Positions 14,836 to 22,602 are shown, counted from the first letter of the stretch. The stretch is 32,622 nucleotides of DNA from CAZGSG01 sp964528095 (GCA_964528095.1 CAZGSG010000022.1:1-32622), one strand, 5' to 3'. Numbers and translations are program-made. Notes: generated by a model not told the origin, from the sequence alone.

Positions 14836-15855
14836 TTATTGCATCATCATTTTTTGCTGATGCAGTAATGCGCCTTTATCATTTCGTAACTGGATTAGGT
14901 ACATGCCGGCGGTCCACCTGCTATCTGTACAGAGCTGTACGGATGTCGTACCCTTTCCTGTTTTATACTGGTGAGTTAATACCAACCGCCCATTCAGATC
15001 GGTGATCTGCAATTGCATTGCAGCATCGGTCAGGTTATTGAGAGCAAGATTAATCGTACCACCCCTTTGCACCGGATTAGGATAGGAAGTAAAAGAAGCA
15101 CTGCGCCCATGCCTGTTATCCCGCGGGTTCGCAATAATAGTATCTTTTTGAGATATGATTATACTGCATTCGCCAACCCCGCAGGTGTGATTGCCAGGAA
15201 AATAGTGTCGGCTCGCCTGACGATAACAACGAATAACCAACCCAGACTGGCGAATGATTACCGGGGCGCATTCAATAATATCTTTCTCCAGGAATATGAT
15301 TTTATTCTGGCTTTCCATATCCTTAGTCAAAACAACCCTCTTTGATTTATAACCAACTGCGCTAATCTTTATTTCGTTGGCCCTGCTGCTGATCTCTTTA
15401 CGTTCTACCCTACCACTGTCATCCGCAATCAGTCGTAAAACTGGTTTATCCAATGCATAAAATGTACAATTTGCTGCCGGTATTAAATTTCCATCTGCAC
15501 TATCTTTTAGTATCCATCCCTTGAACCTATTTTCCTTTAGTGTAATAACAATAACCCCATATGCTGCAGCTTTTCCATAAATAGCTGTCGCCTTCGAACC
15601 TTTCATTACGGTTATATTGTCTATATCGTTTGGATCAATTGATTTTATCTGATCCCCCGTGGTCACAATTCCATCAATAACATATAATGGTTCTTGTTCT
15701 TTTGAAGCAGTAGCGACGCAATAGATACGGATATTTTTTGTAGTATCCTTTTTTTGTGGCGTTATTTCCAGGCCTCCTACTTTACAGGTCACTGGCTGTT
15801 GAGCAGCTGCATGAAGCATGCAGAGAGAGATAATACAGGTAAAAATTAATCGCAT
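14836..15855 (-). CDS. Plug-like/CpD protein with T9SS C-terminal sorting domain
   Basis: A 339-residue secreted protein. A clear Sec signal peptide (MRLIFTCIISLCMLHAAA-Q) is followed by a segment like the plug of SusC-type receptors (PLYVIDGIVTTGDQIKS, DIDNITVMKGSKATAIYG, YGVIVITLK) but without any barrel. A CpD-like region (SADGNLIPAANCTFYAL ... IKISAVGYKSKRV) and a T9SS type A sorting domain (FTSYPNPVQRGGTINLAL ... GMYLIQLRN) complete it. A free-standing plug motif on a surface-exported protein is unusual; it may be a protein-binding module rather than a receptor part. It is upstream of, and 18 nt from, the other T9SS gene. Confidence 0.72.
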   Translation of the reverse strand: MRLIFTCIISLCMLHAAAQQPVTCKVGGLEITPQKKDTTKNIRIYCVATASKEQEPLYVIDGIVTTGDQIKSIDPNDIDNITVMKGSKATAIYGKAAAYGVIVITLKENRFKGWILKDSADGNLIPAANCTFYALDKPVLRLIADDSGRVERKEISSRANEIKISAVGYKSKRVVLTKDMESQNKIIFLEKDIIECAPVIIRQSGLVIRCYRQASRHYFPGNHTCGVGECSIIISQKDTIIANPRDNRHGRSASFTSYPNPVQRGGTINLALNNLTDAAMQLQITDLNGRLVLTHQYKTGKGTTSVQLCTDSRWTAGMYLIQLRNDKGALLHQQKMMMQ

Positions 15856-15883
15856 AAGCAGGTTTTTTAAAATGTTTTAAAAG

Positions 15884-15907
15884 GGAGTCCTGTGGATACA
15901 GGACTCC
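15884..15907 (-). terminator. Hairpin terminator downstream of the vWA gene
   Basis: Arms GGAGTCCTGT and ACAGGACTCC enclose a 4-nt loop. On the minus strand the hairpin is followed by a T-rich stretch (CTTTTAAAACATTTT). It lies between the vWA gene and the two T9SS genes, so these are probably separate transcripts, or partly read through. Confidence 0.6.
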
Positions 15908-15933
15908 TCACCGTGTCAACTGTCTGGAAATAA

Positions 15934-17886
15934 TTATTTTTCAGCTATCCTGATCTTTTTATTAACACCCAATTCAGGCCTGTCGGCTTCCTGTTTTGTT
16001 CCTTTGGCCAACATACCTGCTGTGTCTACCATGCGAATGAATTCGGCGCGGTATCCTTCCTCATCTTCCCCTTTTGCTTTTTTTGCCATGTTCAATACAT
16101 TCTCAAAAGATGCCTGCGATTTAAATTCAGAATTACGAAGCAACATGCCAAACTCAGCTACAGCCGCCGCGAAACGGAAATTATCAGAAGTGTTCATCAA
16201 TGCAACCTGTTTATCCTTTACCGCATGTTCGATCAGCTTGCTTACATCACCATCGGGTGCTTTGTACCGGAATTTTACCGTTACCAATTCGTCTGTATGC
16301 GCGCTCTTGCTGAGTGGTTCGATCTTCGACTGGTATTTCAGGGCATCCACGGATTTCAGGAATTCAGATTTTATTCCTACCGGTATTATTTCATATAAGG
16401 CGGTAACGGTATGGCCGCTTCCCAACTCACCGGCGTCTTTTTTATCATCATTAAAATCTTCTTTGGCCAGCATCCTGTTTTCATAACCGATCAGCCTGTA
16501 GCCCTGTACTTTTGCTGGATTAAATTCGATCTGCAATTTTACATCCTTGGCGATCGTGAATAATGTACCGCCGAATTCATTGACCAGTACTTTTTTTGCC
16601 TCGCTCATGCCATCGATGTAGGCATGATTACCATTGCCTTTGTCTGCGAGCTTCTGCATCTTATTATCTTTGTAATTTCCCATACCATAACCCAGTACGG
16701 TCAGGAATACACCGCTTTTTCTTTCTTCTTCGATGAGGCGTTCCATTTCATCATCGCTGCTTGCGCCGATATTAAAATCTCCATCGGTACAAAGTATGAC
16801 CCTGTTATTTCCATTTTTCACAAAAAACTCTTTGGCTGTTTTATACGCCAGTTTGATACCGGCACCGCCCGCAGTAGAACCGCCAGCACCGAGGTTATCA
16901 ATCGCTTCTTTGATCTTTGTTTTATTGTCGCCACCTGTAGGCGGCAGTACCAGGCCTGCAGCACCCGCGTATACTACAATAGATACTTTGTCCTGTTCCC
17001 TTAGCTGATCGACCAGCATTTTCATAGATGCTTTTACAAGCGTGAGTTTATTCGGAGCTTCCATTGAACCGGATACATCGATCAGGAATACCAGGTTGGA
17101 GGCGGGTAATTTATCCGTAGGGATCTTTTTTCCCTGCATGCCAATCAATACCAGTTTATGATCCCTGTTCCAGGGTGCATCAGCGATTTCGGTATTGATT
17201 GAAAACGGCTGGCCATCCTGCGGCTGCGGGTATTCATATTTAAAGTAGTTCACCATTTCTTCGATACGCACTGCACCGGCCGGAGGCAACTGTCCCTGGT
17301 TGAGAAAGCGGCGTACGTTGCTATATGAAGCCGCATCTACATCAATTGAAAAAGTAGATAAAGGATTATCGGTGGCTTTGAGAAACCGGTTTTCTGCAAT
17401 ATGATCATACCCTTCCGTATTATACGTTTCATACCCGCCTTCATCTTCATTAGCCATCATCCTGTCATAACCGCCCACGGTAGTTGCCCGGGTCATGTAC
17501 CCATTCTGCATCTGACCCATCGGTGCGCTGTATTGCATGCTTTTATGTTTCGCAGCACCAGCCGTGACCGTTACTTCCTTCAGACTGGCCTGATCTGCCT
17601 TAAGGGTGATCATTACAACAGCCTGTCCACTTAGTTTTAATTCCTGCGTCGCATACCCTATTGAAGAAATAGTGAGGATACTGTTCTTATCGGGTACAGT
17701 GATTGAAAACAAGCCATCTTTATCACTGGTGGTGCTGGTATAGCTGCCTTTCACCCGTACCGTGGCATTTGATAAAGGAGTACCGGATTCATCGGTGATC
17801 TTACCGGATACTGTAATGGAGCTTACCGGGCGAAAGGCAAGCATGATCAGCAATACCGGGATTATTACAAAAAGAATTCGCTTCAT
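15934..17886 (-). CDS. vWA domain protein of YfbK type with N-terminal CpD domain
   Basis: A 650-residue envelope protein. A signal peptide (about 1-24) precedes a CpD fold (about 27-95: SGKITDESGTPLSNATVRV) ending in a SLKEVTVTAG linker. Next come the YfbK-type N-terminal region (NPLSTFSIDVDAASYSNVRR, about 170-240) and a von Willebrand A domain with an intact MIDAS: D270-x-S272-x-S274 (LIDVSGSM), plus GGSTAGG and LCTDGDFN. The C-terminal part fits DUF3520. Such proteins bind a metal ion and a protein ligand; the exact role is unknown. It is divergent from the ECF sigma factor gene with 83 nt between starts, a pairing that suggests control by, or a role with, that sigma system. Confidence 0.85.
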   Translation of the reverse strand: MKRILFVIIPVLLIMLAFRPVSSITVSGKITDESGTPLSNATVRVKGSYTSTTSDKDGLFSITVPDKNSILTISSIGYATQELKLSGQAVVMITLKADQASLKEVTVTAGAAKHKSMQYSAPMGQMQNGYMTRATTVGGYDRMMANEDEGGYETYNTEGYDHIAENRFLKATDNPLSTFSIDVDAASYSNVRRFLNQGQLPPAGAVRIEEMVNYFKYEYPQPQDGQPFSINTEIADAPWNRDHKLVLIGMQGKKIPTDKLPASNLVFLIDVSGSMEAPNKLTLVKASMKMLVDQLREQDKVSIVVYAGAAGLVLPPTGGDNKTKIKEAIDNLGAGGSTAGGAGIKLAYKTAKEFFVKNGNNRVILCTDGDFNIGASSDDEMERLIEEERKSGVFLTVLGYGMGNYKDNKMQKLADKGNGNHAYIDGMSEAKKVLVNEFGGTLFTIAKDVKLQIEFNPAKVQGYRLIGYENRMLAKEDFNDDKKDAGELGSGHTVTALYEIIPVGIKSEFLKSVDALKYQSKIEPLSKSAHTDELVTVKFRYKAPDGDVSKLIEHAVKDKQVALMNTSDNFRFAAAVAEFGMLLRNSEFKSQASFENVLNMAKKAKGEDEEGYRAEFIRMVDTAGMLAKGTKQEADRPELGVNKKIRIAEK

Positions 17887-17969
17887 AGTCTTGTGTTTAG
17901 AAAAGGAGATGCAGGCTTTTTAGCAATTGCATAGGAGTTGGTAAAAATTTTATTGCTAATTTTAGCCGC

Positions 17970-18554
17970 GTGTCTTTTTTAAAGAACATATCTCCTTCCG
18001 CCCTGACCGATAAAGAGTTGGCAGACCTGTACAAAGAAACAGGCGATATGAGCGTACTCGGTGAATTATACCAGCGGTATATGGACCTGGTATATGGCGT
18101 ATGTCTCAAATATTTCAAAGATCCGGAAACCTCGAAGGATGCCGTAATGCAGATCTTCGAAGAACTGGTATCAAAATTGAAAAAACATTCTGTAGATAAT
18201 TTCCGGGCCTGGCTGCACCAGGTGGCTAAAAATCACTGCCTTATGCAACTTCGTACCCCGAGAAACCTGAAAACGGTGGAGTTTAAGGCAGATATTATGC
18301 AAAATGAAGAAAATGTGCATCTGAATGGCGTATTGGAAAAGGAAGAGAATTTCAAAAAACTGGAGCATTGCCTGGGTACGCTGTCTGCGGAACAGGCTGC
18401 ATCGGTGCGGCTTTTTTACCTGGAAGGGAAATGTTATAACGAAATAGCGGCCAGCACGGGTAAGGAATGGAACCAGGTGCGAAGCGCGATCCAGAATGGC
18501 AGAAGGAACCTGAAATTATGTATGGAAAGTAAAATCGGAATAGCTGAATTATAA
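17970..18554 (+). CDS. ECF-type RNA polymerase sigma factor
   Basis: A 194-residue sigma-70 family protein with regions 2 and 4 only. Region 2 runs over about residues 25-90 (LGELYQRYMDLVYGVCLKYF, DAVMQIFEELVSKL, NFRAWLHQVAKNHCL). Region 4 runs over about residues 130-185 (LGTLSAEQAASVRLFYLEGK, CYNEIAASTGKEWNQVRSAI). It would direct polymerase to an alternative promoter set, probably for envelope functions given its neighbours. The start is GTG 17970; a TAATTTTA box at 17957-17964 lies just upstream, leaving an almost leaderless message. The following gene starts 36 nt downstream and encodes a single-span membrane protein, the usual place for an anti-sigma or sensor partner. Confidence 0.88.
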   Translation: MSFLKNISPSALTDKELADLYKETGDMSVLGELYQRYMDLVYGVCLKYFKDPETSKDAVMQIFEELVSKLKKHSVDNFRAWLHQVAKNHCLMQLRTPRNLKTVEFKADIMQNEENVHLNGVLEKEENFKKLEHCLGTLSAEQAASVRLFYLEGKCYNEIAASTGKEWNQVRSAIQNGRRNLKLCMESKIGIAEL

Positions 18555-18590
18555 GTTTTATAGTTTTGCAGCAGGGGTATCCCTGGTACT

Positions 18591-18992
18591 ATGAGTGAAA
18601 AAGATTACGATATCGTTTATACCGCGCAGGATATTGAAAAATATCGCAAGGGCCTGCTTTCATCACAGCAAATGCATGCGATGGAAAAAGCGGCGCTGGA
18701 TGATCCATTCCTGGCTGATGCTATGGAAGGTTACCAGGAAACGGATCTGCCTGTTACAGCAGAACTCGAAGATCTAACACAAAGACTGGCTGCCCGGGTA
18801 GAAAAAAAAGAGGACGATAAAGTAATCCCTTTTGGTGGCAGTTCCTCCAGGACCTGGTTGCGCGCCGCGGCAATGATCATTGCTATAGCCGGAGCCGGGT
18901 TATTGGTATACCAGTTTGCATTCAATAATACATCTTCTAAAGAACTCGCGTTGGCCCCTGCAAAAGAAGAACAACCACAGCTAAAATCATGA
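18591..18992 (+). CDS. N-terminal, membrane-spanning fragment of the interrupted protein
   Basis: This is what would be made if the TGA is obeyed: 133 residues with a soluble N-terminal part (about 88 residues, including EKAALDDPFLADAMEGYQE), one membrane span near residues 89-110 and a short external tail. N-in topology and position 36 nt after the ECF sigma gene resemble a truncated anti-sigma-like membrane protein, but no zinc-binding anti-sigma HxxxCxxC motif is present, so that role is only a guess. Confidence 0.6.
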   Translation: MSEKDYDIVYTAQDIEKYRKGLLSSQQMHAMEKAALDDPFLADAMEGYQETDLPVTAELEDLTQRLAARVEKKEDDKVIPFGGSSSRTWLRAAAMIIAIAGAGLLVYQFAFNNTSSKELALAPAKEEQPQLKS

Positions 18993-19010
18993 GAGCCTGA
19001 GAACAAGCAG

Positions 19011-20018
19011 TTGAATAATATTCAGCTCAATGACTCCCTTGACAAAATTGTACCTGCTCCACTGCCAGGAACAAACCGGAAAGCCACGGTGGATGTACCC
19101 GTTGCAAAAGGATACAGTACGCAGGAGCAATATAAAACAGATTCTATTCACGCAGAGGCCGACATGCTGGCAAAGGATAATACAGCGAGTGCCCCCGCGG
19201 TGGCTGAGAAAGTAATTATTGCCAGGGAGCAGGAAGAAATGGCTGCCGCTAAAAAAACCGCGCCTACCTACACTCTTCCGCGGGCAAGAAATACGGAACA
19301 GGTCAATAAACAAAAAGCGTTGACTGTACATGATGATACCAACAGGTCATTGAATGAACAATACCCGTTGGGTGGTGCCGATGTGGCAAGGAATACCGAC
19401 CGGAATAACAATAGTCAGGCATTTTATAGAAACAACCAATTCAGGGGCCAGGTAAGAGATGCTCAGAACAATGCATTGCCTTTTGCCAATATCACCAATA
19501 CCCGGGATAATGTAGGTACTTATAGCGATGCGCAGGGTAATTTCGCCCTGACCTCTCCTGATACGGTACTAAATGTACAGGTGCGTTCGCTTGGCTATGA
19601 AAGCAGCACACAACAATTACGCAACAATGTCAATTCTAATCAGATCGTATTGCAGGATGACCGTAAGTCGATGGCTGAAGTAGTGGTGAGTAATAAAAAA
19701 GTAAACAGCACAAGACAGCGGGACCAACATCTGGTACTCGACGAACCGGAGCCTGCAGATGGATGGGCGAACTATGATGTATATCTCGCCAATAACCTGA
19801 ATGCGCCGGAGTCTTTTAAGAGTAAAGAAGGCGCCAACAGTACCGGCGAAGTGGAATTGTCTTTCGAAGTCAATAAAAACGGGGAACCTATTAATATCAA
19901 AATAGAAAAATCGCTTTGTGATAAATGCGATAAAGAAGCGATCCGCCTGGTAAAAGAAGGCCCTAAATGGAAACGCAAGGTGAAAAAAGGAAGAACAACG
20001 GTTAAGGTTCCTTTTTGA
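19011..20018 (+). CDS. C-terminal CpD/TonB-C part of the interrupted protein
   Basis: The part after the stop could start at TTG 19011 (MNNIQLNDSLDKI), giving 335 residues. It has a polar, low-complexity linker, a CpD domain at about 145-205 (GQVRDAQNNALPFANIT, VRSLGYESS), and a TonB-C-like end with a CDKC pair (EKSLCDKCDKEAIRLV). Without a signal peptide or membrane span it could not reach the periplasm, where these domains work, so independent function is unlikely. It may be annotated separately by gene finders. Confidence 0.5.
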   Translation: MNNIQLNDSLDKIVPAPLPGTNRKATVDVPVAKGYSTQEQYKTDSIHAEADMLAKDNTASAPAVAEKVIIAREQEEMAAAKKTAPTYTLPRARNTEQVNKQKALTVHDDTNRSLNEQYPLGGADVARNTDRNNNSQAFYRNNQFRGQVRDAQNNALPFANITNTRDNVGTYSDAQGNFALTSPDTVLNVQVRSLGYESSTQQLRNNVNSNQIVLQDDRKSMAEVVVSNKKVNSTRQRDQHLVLDEPEPADGWANYDVYLANNLNAPESFKSKEGANSTGEVELSFEVNKNGEPINIKIEKSLCDKCDKEAIRLVKEGPKWKRKVKKGRTTVKVPF

Positions 20019-20090
20019 TTTTCATGTCTGTCTATGCGTTTTGTAGTTCAAAAAGTCTTTCCGGTTTGTAATCTCAAAATAATAGTAAGG

Positions 20091-20560
20091 GATTTCACAC
20101 AGCGTATGCCAGAATAGCTTCCTGCTTCGATTAATATAAGTCAAGTTCTATAGTAGTAGAGATTGAAGAATGTTTTTCTTGCTCCTGCATCACTAATACA
20201 GCAAGAGCTTTCACACAGAGCTAAGGAGTAAATGAGTTAAGGAAGCTACATTATATTTATACAATTATTATTTATTGTACATGTGAGCTAAGGAGCGTTT
20301 TCACTGCGTGAAAAGGCTGTCGTTGATCGGGACGCTGTTTTCACATTAGTGAAAACGCACCTTAGCTCTTTATTTCAAACAATAATAAATGCACAAATAA
20401 CCAGGTTGTTTCTTAGCTCATTTACCCCTTAGCTCTGTGTGAAAGCTATTGCTGTGTTAGTGATGCAGGAACAAGGGCAACATTCTTCAGTCTCTATTAT
20501 AGAACTTAAGTTATATTAATCGAAACAGAAAGACTATTCTAAAATACGCCGTGTGAAATC
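20091..20560. repeat. Near-perfect palindrome of about 470 bp
   Basis: Left and right halves are imperfect reverse complements centred near 20326. Matching blocks include GATTTCACAC-GCGTAT, TTCGATTAATATAA, AAGTTCTATA, GAAGAATGTT, TCCTGCATCACTAA, CTTTCACACAGAGCTAAGG, TAAATGAG and the inner GAGCTAAGG-GCGTTTTCACT. GAGCTAAGG occurs twice in each orientation (20218, 20285, 20360, 20427), placed symmetrically to the base. No ORF is present. It fills most of the 601-bp gap 20019-20619 between the interrupted gene and queA. TTGTAGTTCA at 20041 and AGGGATTTCA at 20088 link it to the units at 8381 and 10950. Confidence 0.85.
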
Positions 20561-20619
20561 TATAACATATATTTTGAGGTACCAGAAAAAAACACGTCAT
20601 ACAACCTAACACGCAAAAA

Positions 20620-21885
20620 CTATTTTCCCCACAACAACGACCCATCCCCATAACTCAGAAAACGGAAATTGTTTTCAAGCGCATGTGCGTATACTTTTTT
20701 CCAGTCATCGCCGATCAGTGCAGCTATTAATAATAATAAAGTGGATTGCGGCTGGTGAAAATTAGTGATCAGGGCTTTTATGATCCTGAACCGGTACCCC
20801 GGGGCAATCAGTATCTGTGTTTTTGCAAAAAGTACCGATGAATTATTTTTTCTTAAGTAAATCAACAAATTTTCCAACGCCTCTTTCACTGTGATAGCTT
20901 GTTCAGGATGATCATATACTTCCCATTGATGAAGGGTCAATACATTTCCTGTATCTTCTTTTTCCGGTGATGTGTGCTCATTTACAGCATCCCTTTTTTT
21001 ACAGCCAAGCTTTACCCCTAACCAATATAAACTTTCTATTGTGCGTAGGGAAGTGGTGCCCACAGCAATGATTGTTTCATCTGTATGTTCAACGAGATAT
21101 TGAATCATTTGCTGATCTACCCGTATGAACTCCGCATGCATTTCATGATCGGCAAGCGTCTCGCTTTTAACGGGCTTGAATGTACCTGCTCCCACATGAA
21201 GAGTTACAAAGCCGGTTTGTATATTTTTCGCAGGCAATTGTTCGAAAATAGCATCACTAAAATGAAGACCCGCTGTCGGCGCAGCTACTGAACCATCAGA
21301 TAATGCATAAATGGTTTGATAACGGTTGGCATCTGATTCTTCTACTGTTCTTTTGATATAAGGAGGTAATGGTATGGCGCCTGCATGATGCAGTACTTCT
21401 GCAAAACTAATTTCATAAGGGGACCATGATAACTCGATGATGAAACTTCCTTCTTTTTTTTCAATGTATGCAGCACGTAATACAACTTCTTGCTCATGAT
21501 ACCGGATCTTTTTTTCCAACACCTGCCCGTGTTTCCATTTGGAAGCGCCTCCTACCAGGCATTTCCATAAGACCTTACCCTGTTGCATCATAGCCAGTGC
21601 AGGATCGATATACTGGTCATAGGGCTCCAGGCAGAATATTTCGATCAACCCGCCAGTTGTTTTTTCAAACAACAACCTGGCTTCGACTACTTTGGTATTG
21701 TTAAATACTAATGAAGAATACGGTGGAAGATGAGCGCTTATGTTTTTATAAATGTCTTCATTGATTTTACCGTCTTTATAGATCAGTAACTTTGAGGCAT
21801 CACGTTCGGGTAATGGATACTTTGCTATTTTTTCATCAGTAAGTTCATAGTTGAATTCCTTTATAGAGATATTCCTGGGGTGCAT
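20620..21885 (-). CDS. queA: S-adenosylmethionine:tRNA ribosyltransferase-isomerase
   Basis: It transfers and isomerises the ribosyl group of SAM onto 7-aminomethyl-7-deazaguanine in tRNA, the epoxyqueuosine step of queuosine synthesis. Family motifs are clear: PERDASKLLI, SLVFNNTKVVEARL, GAIPLPPYIKR, YQTIYALSDGSVAAPTAGLHF, FVTLHVGAGTFKPV, HEMHAEFIRV, VGTTSLRTIES and LITNFHQPQSTLLLL. At 421 residues it is longer than the roughly 350 of E. coli QueA; an extra variable segment near KKRDAVNEHTSPEKEDTGNV accounts for part of this. Its 3' end faces the large palindrome. Confidence 0.94.
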   Translation of the reverse strand: MHPRNISIKEFNYELTDEKIAKYPLPERDASKLLIYKDGKINEDIYKNISAHLPPYSSLVFNNTKVVEARLLFEKTTGGLIEIFCLEPYDQYIDPALAMMQQGKVLWKCLVGGASKWKHGQVLEKKIRYHEQEVVLRAAYIEKKEGSFIIELSWSPYEISFAEVLHHAGAIPLPPYIKRTVEESDANRYQTIYALSDGSVAAPTAGLHFSDAIFEQLPAKNIQTGFVTLHVGAGTFKPVKSETLADHEMHAEFIRVDQQMIQYLVEHTDETIIAVGTTSLRTIESLYWLGVKLGCKKRDAVNEHTSPEKEDTGNVLTLHQWEVYDHPEQAITVKEALENLLIYLRKNNSSVLFAKTQILIAPGYRFRIIKALITNFHQPQSTLLLLIAALIGDDWKKVYAHALENNFRFLSYGDGSLLWGK

Positions 21886-21927
21886 GGCTGGCGACTAACT
21901 GTCGCGGTTTGATGAAGTACAAAAATA

Positions 21928-22338
21928 CTAACGTTTTGCAAGAGGAACTACCAGTTTTAACCCGCTCCAGATTTCACTTACTGCACAAACCTTTACATCA
22001 ACCAGGTCATTCTTTAAAGCATAGTCGCGTATCGAATCTTCTGTTATGTCTGTTGGGATCTTTGCCGATTTTTTATACCAGGACACCCAGATGCTAATGG
22101 CCGGGTTTTGTTTACAGGAGGATCGCAATTTTTTCATCGTTGTTTCCATTTCAAGAAAACTTTTTACAAAAAGATGAATGATATCCGGAACCTCTTTTCC
22201 CTTGCATAATTGCCCGGATACAGGTATACCAAGCAGTTCAAAATAGTCGGCTGGCGCATTGATGAGTAAGAGTTTTGAATCGGGTTTTATACCCAGTTTT
22301 TTCCATAAAGGAGTACCGGAATAACCTGCAGTGGCCAT
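21928..22338 (-). CDS. DUF3052-like small protein
   Basis: A 136-residue protein starting MATAGYSGTPLWKKLGIKPD, the characteristic N-terminus of DUF3052, followed by LLLINAPADYFELLG and a Trp-rich segment (ISIWVSWYKKSAKIPTDITE) that is conserved in this family. Function unknown, probably cytoplasmic. The frame stays open 66 nt further upstream, but ATG 22338 matches the family start and a TATCTTTC promoter-like box lies 17 nt before it. It is on the same strand as queA and ends 42 nt from the queA start codon, so the two may be co-transcribed. It is divergent from mraZ. Confidence 0.75.
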   Translation of the reverse strand: MATAGYSGTPLWKKLGIKPDSKLLLINAPADYFELLGIPVSGQLCKGKEVPDIIHLFVKSFLEMETTMKKLRSSCKQNPAISIWVSWYKKSAKIPTDITEDSIRDYALKNDLVDVKVCAVSEIWSGLKLVVPLAKR

Positions 22339-22355
22339 GGTTCTTAATTTTAAAC

Positions 22356-22363
22356 GAAAGATA
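22356..22363 (-). promoter_or_regulatory. Putative -7 box of the DUF3052-like gene
   Basis: TATCTTTC on the minus strand, one mismatch from TAnnTTTG, positioned 17 nt upstream of ATG 22338. Confidence 0.35.
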
Positions 22364-22402
22364 GTTTCCCACTGCGAAAAAGCCATAAAATTCAGGTTTT
22401 GC

Positions 22403-22432
22403 ACAGGTTATCCACCGCTATTCACAACCTGT
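22403..22432. other. Inverted repeat ACAGGTT/AACCTGT in the DUF3052-mraZ divergent region
   Basis: Exact 7-nt arms (22403-22409 and 22426-22432) are separated by 16 nt that include TTATCCAC, one base short of a DnaA box. It lies between the two divergent genes and could be an operator. It is the only symmetric element I see in this 264-bp non-coding gap besides the mraZ promoter region. Confidence 0.3.
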
Positions 22433-22545
22433 ACACTACTGTTTGGGCATTTTCTACGGAATATCGGCTGAAAGCGTTGCCCAGACTGCATTTCAGGGTA
22501 TAAACAGGTGTGGAAAAAATAAAATCTCCAAAAAACACATTCTCA

Positions 22546-22580
22546 GTGGTAAAAAAGGTTACTTTGTGTCAATTAGTGGG
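22546..22580 (+). promoter_or_regulatory. Putative mraZ promoter with 10-bp-phased GTGKN repeats (MraZ-box-like)
   Basis: GTGGT (22546), GTGTC (22566) and GTGGG (22576) fall on a 10-bp register, with a degenerate AGGTT at 22556-22560. E. coli MraZ binds TGGG-type repeats with 5-nt spacers, the same period. A -7-like TTACTTTG (22559-22566) overlaps them. That places a possible autoregulatory site on the promoter of the whole dcw cluster, about 23 nt before ATG 22603. Confidence 0.35.
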
Positions 22581-22602
22581 GGAATGACTCAAATCCTTGA
22601 TA

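Larger units (their letters stand above)
18591..20018 (+). pseudogene. Membrane-anchored CpD/TonB-C protein interrupted by one in-frame TGA
   Basis: Two open stretches, 18591-18989 and 18993-20018, are in the same frame and separated only by TGA at 18990-18992. Read through, the product has about 475 residues. A cytoplasmic N-terminus (YTAQDIEKYRKGLLSSQQMH, residues about 10-29) is followed by one membrane span (about 89-110) and a polar linker. A CpD fold follows (about 285-345), and the product ends in a TonB-C-like domain (GEVELSFEVNKNGEPINIKI, EAIRLVKEGPKWKRK). That whole layout is common as one protein in Chitinophagaceae next to ECF sigma factors. The downstream part has no signal peptide or span of its own. 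A recent nonsense mutation (for example CGA to TGA), a sequencing error, or readthrough would all explain it; there is no frameshift. Confidence 0.75.

Noticed and set aside
18990..19011. Frameshift or programmed frameshifting between the two halves of the membrane protein
   Set aside because: Both halves are in the same frame (18591 and 19011 differ by a multiple of three), so only the TGA separates them. Selenocysteine recoding is also not supported: no SECIS-like hairpin is evident directly after the stop.
22408..22416. DnaA box / origin of replication near mraZ
   Set aside because: TTATCCACC differs from the DnaA consensus at the last base and is a single occurrence. No cluster of boxes, AT-rich unwinding region or dnaA/dnaN gene is nearby.
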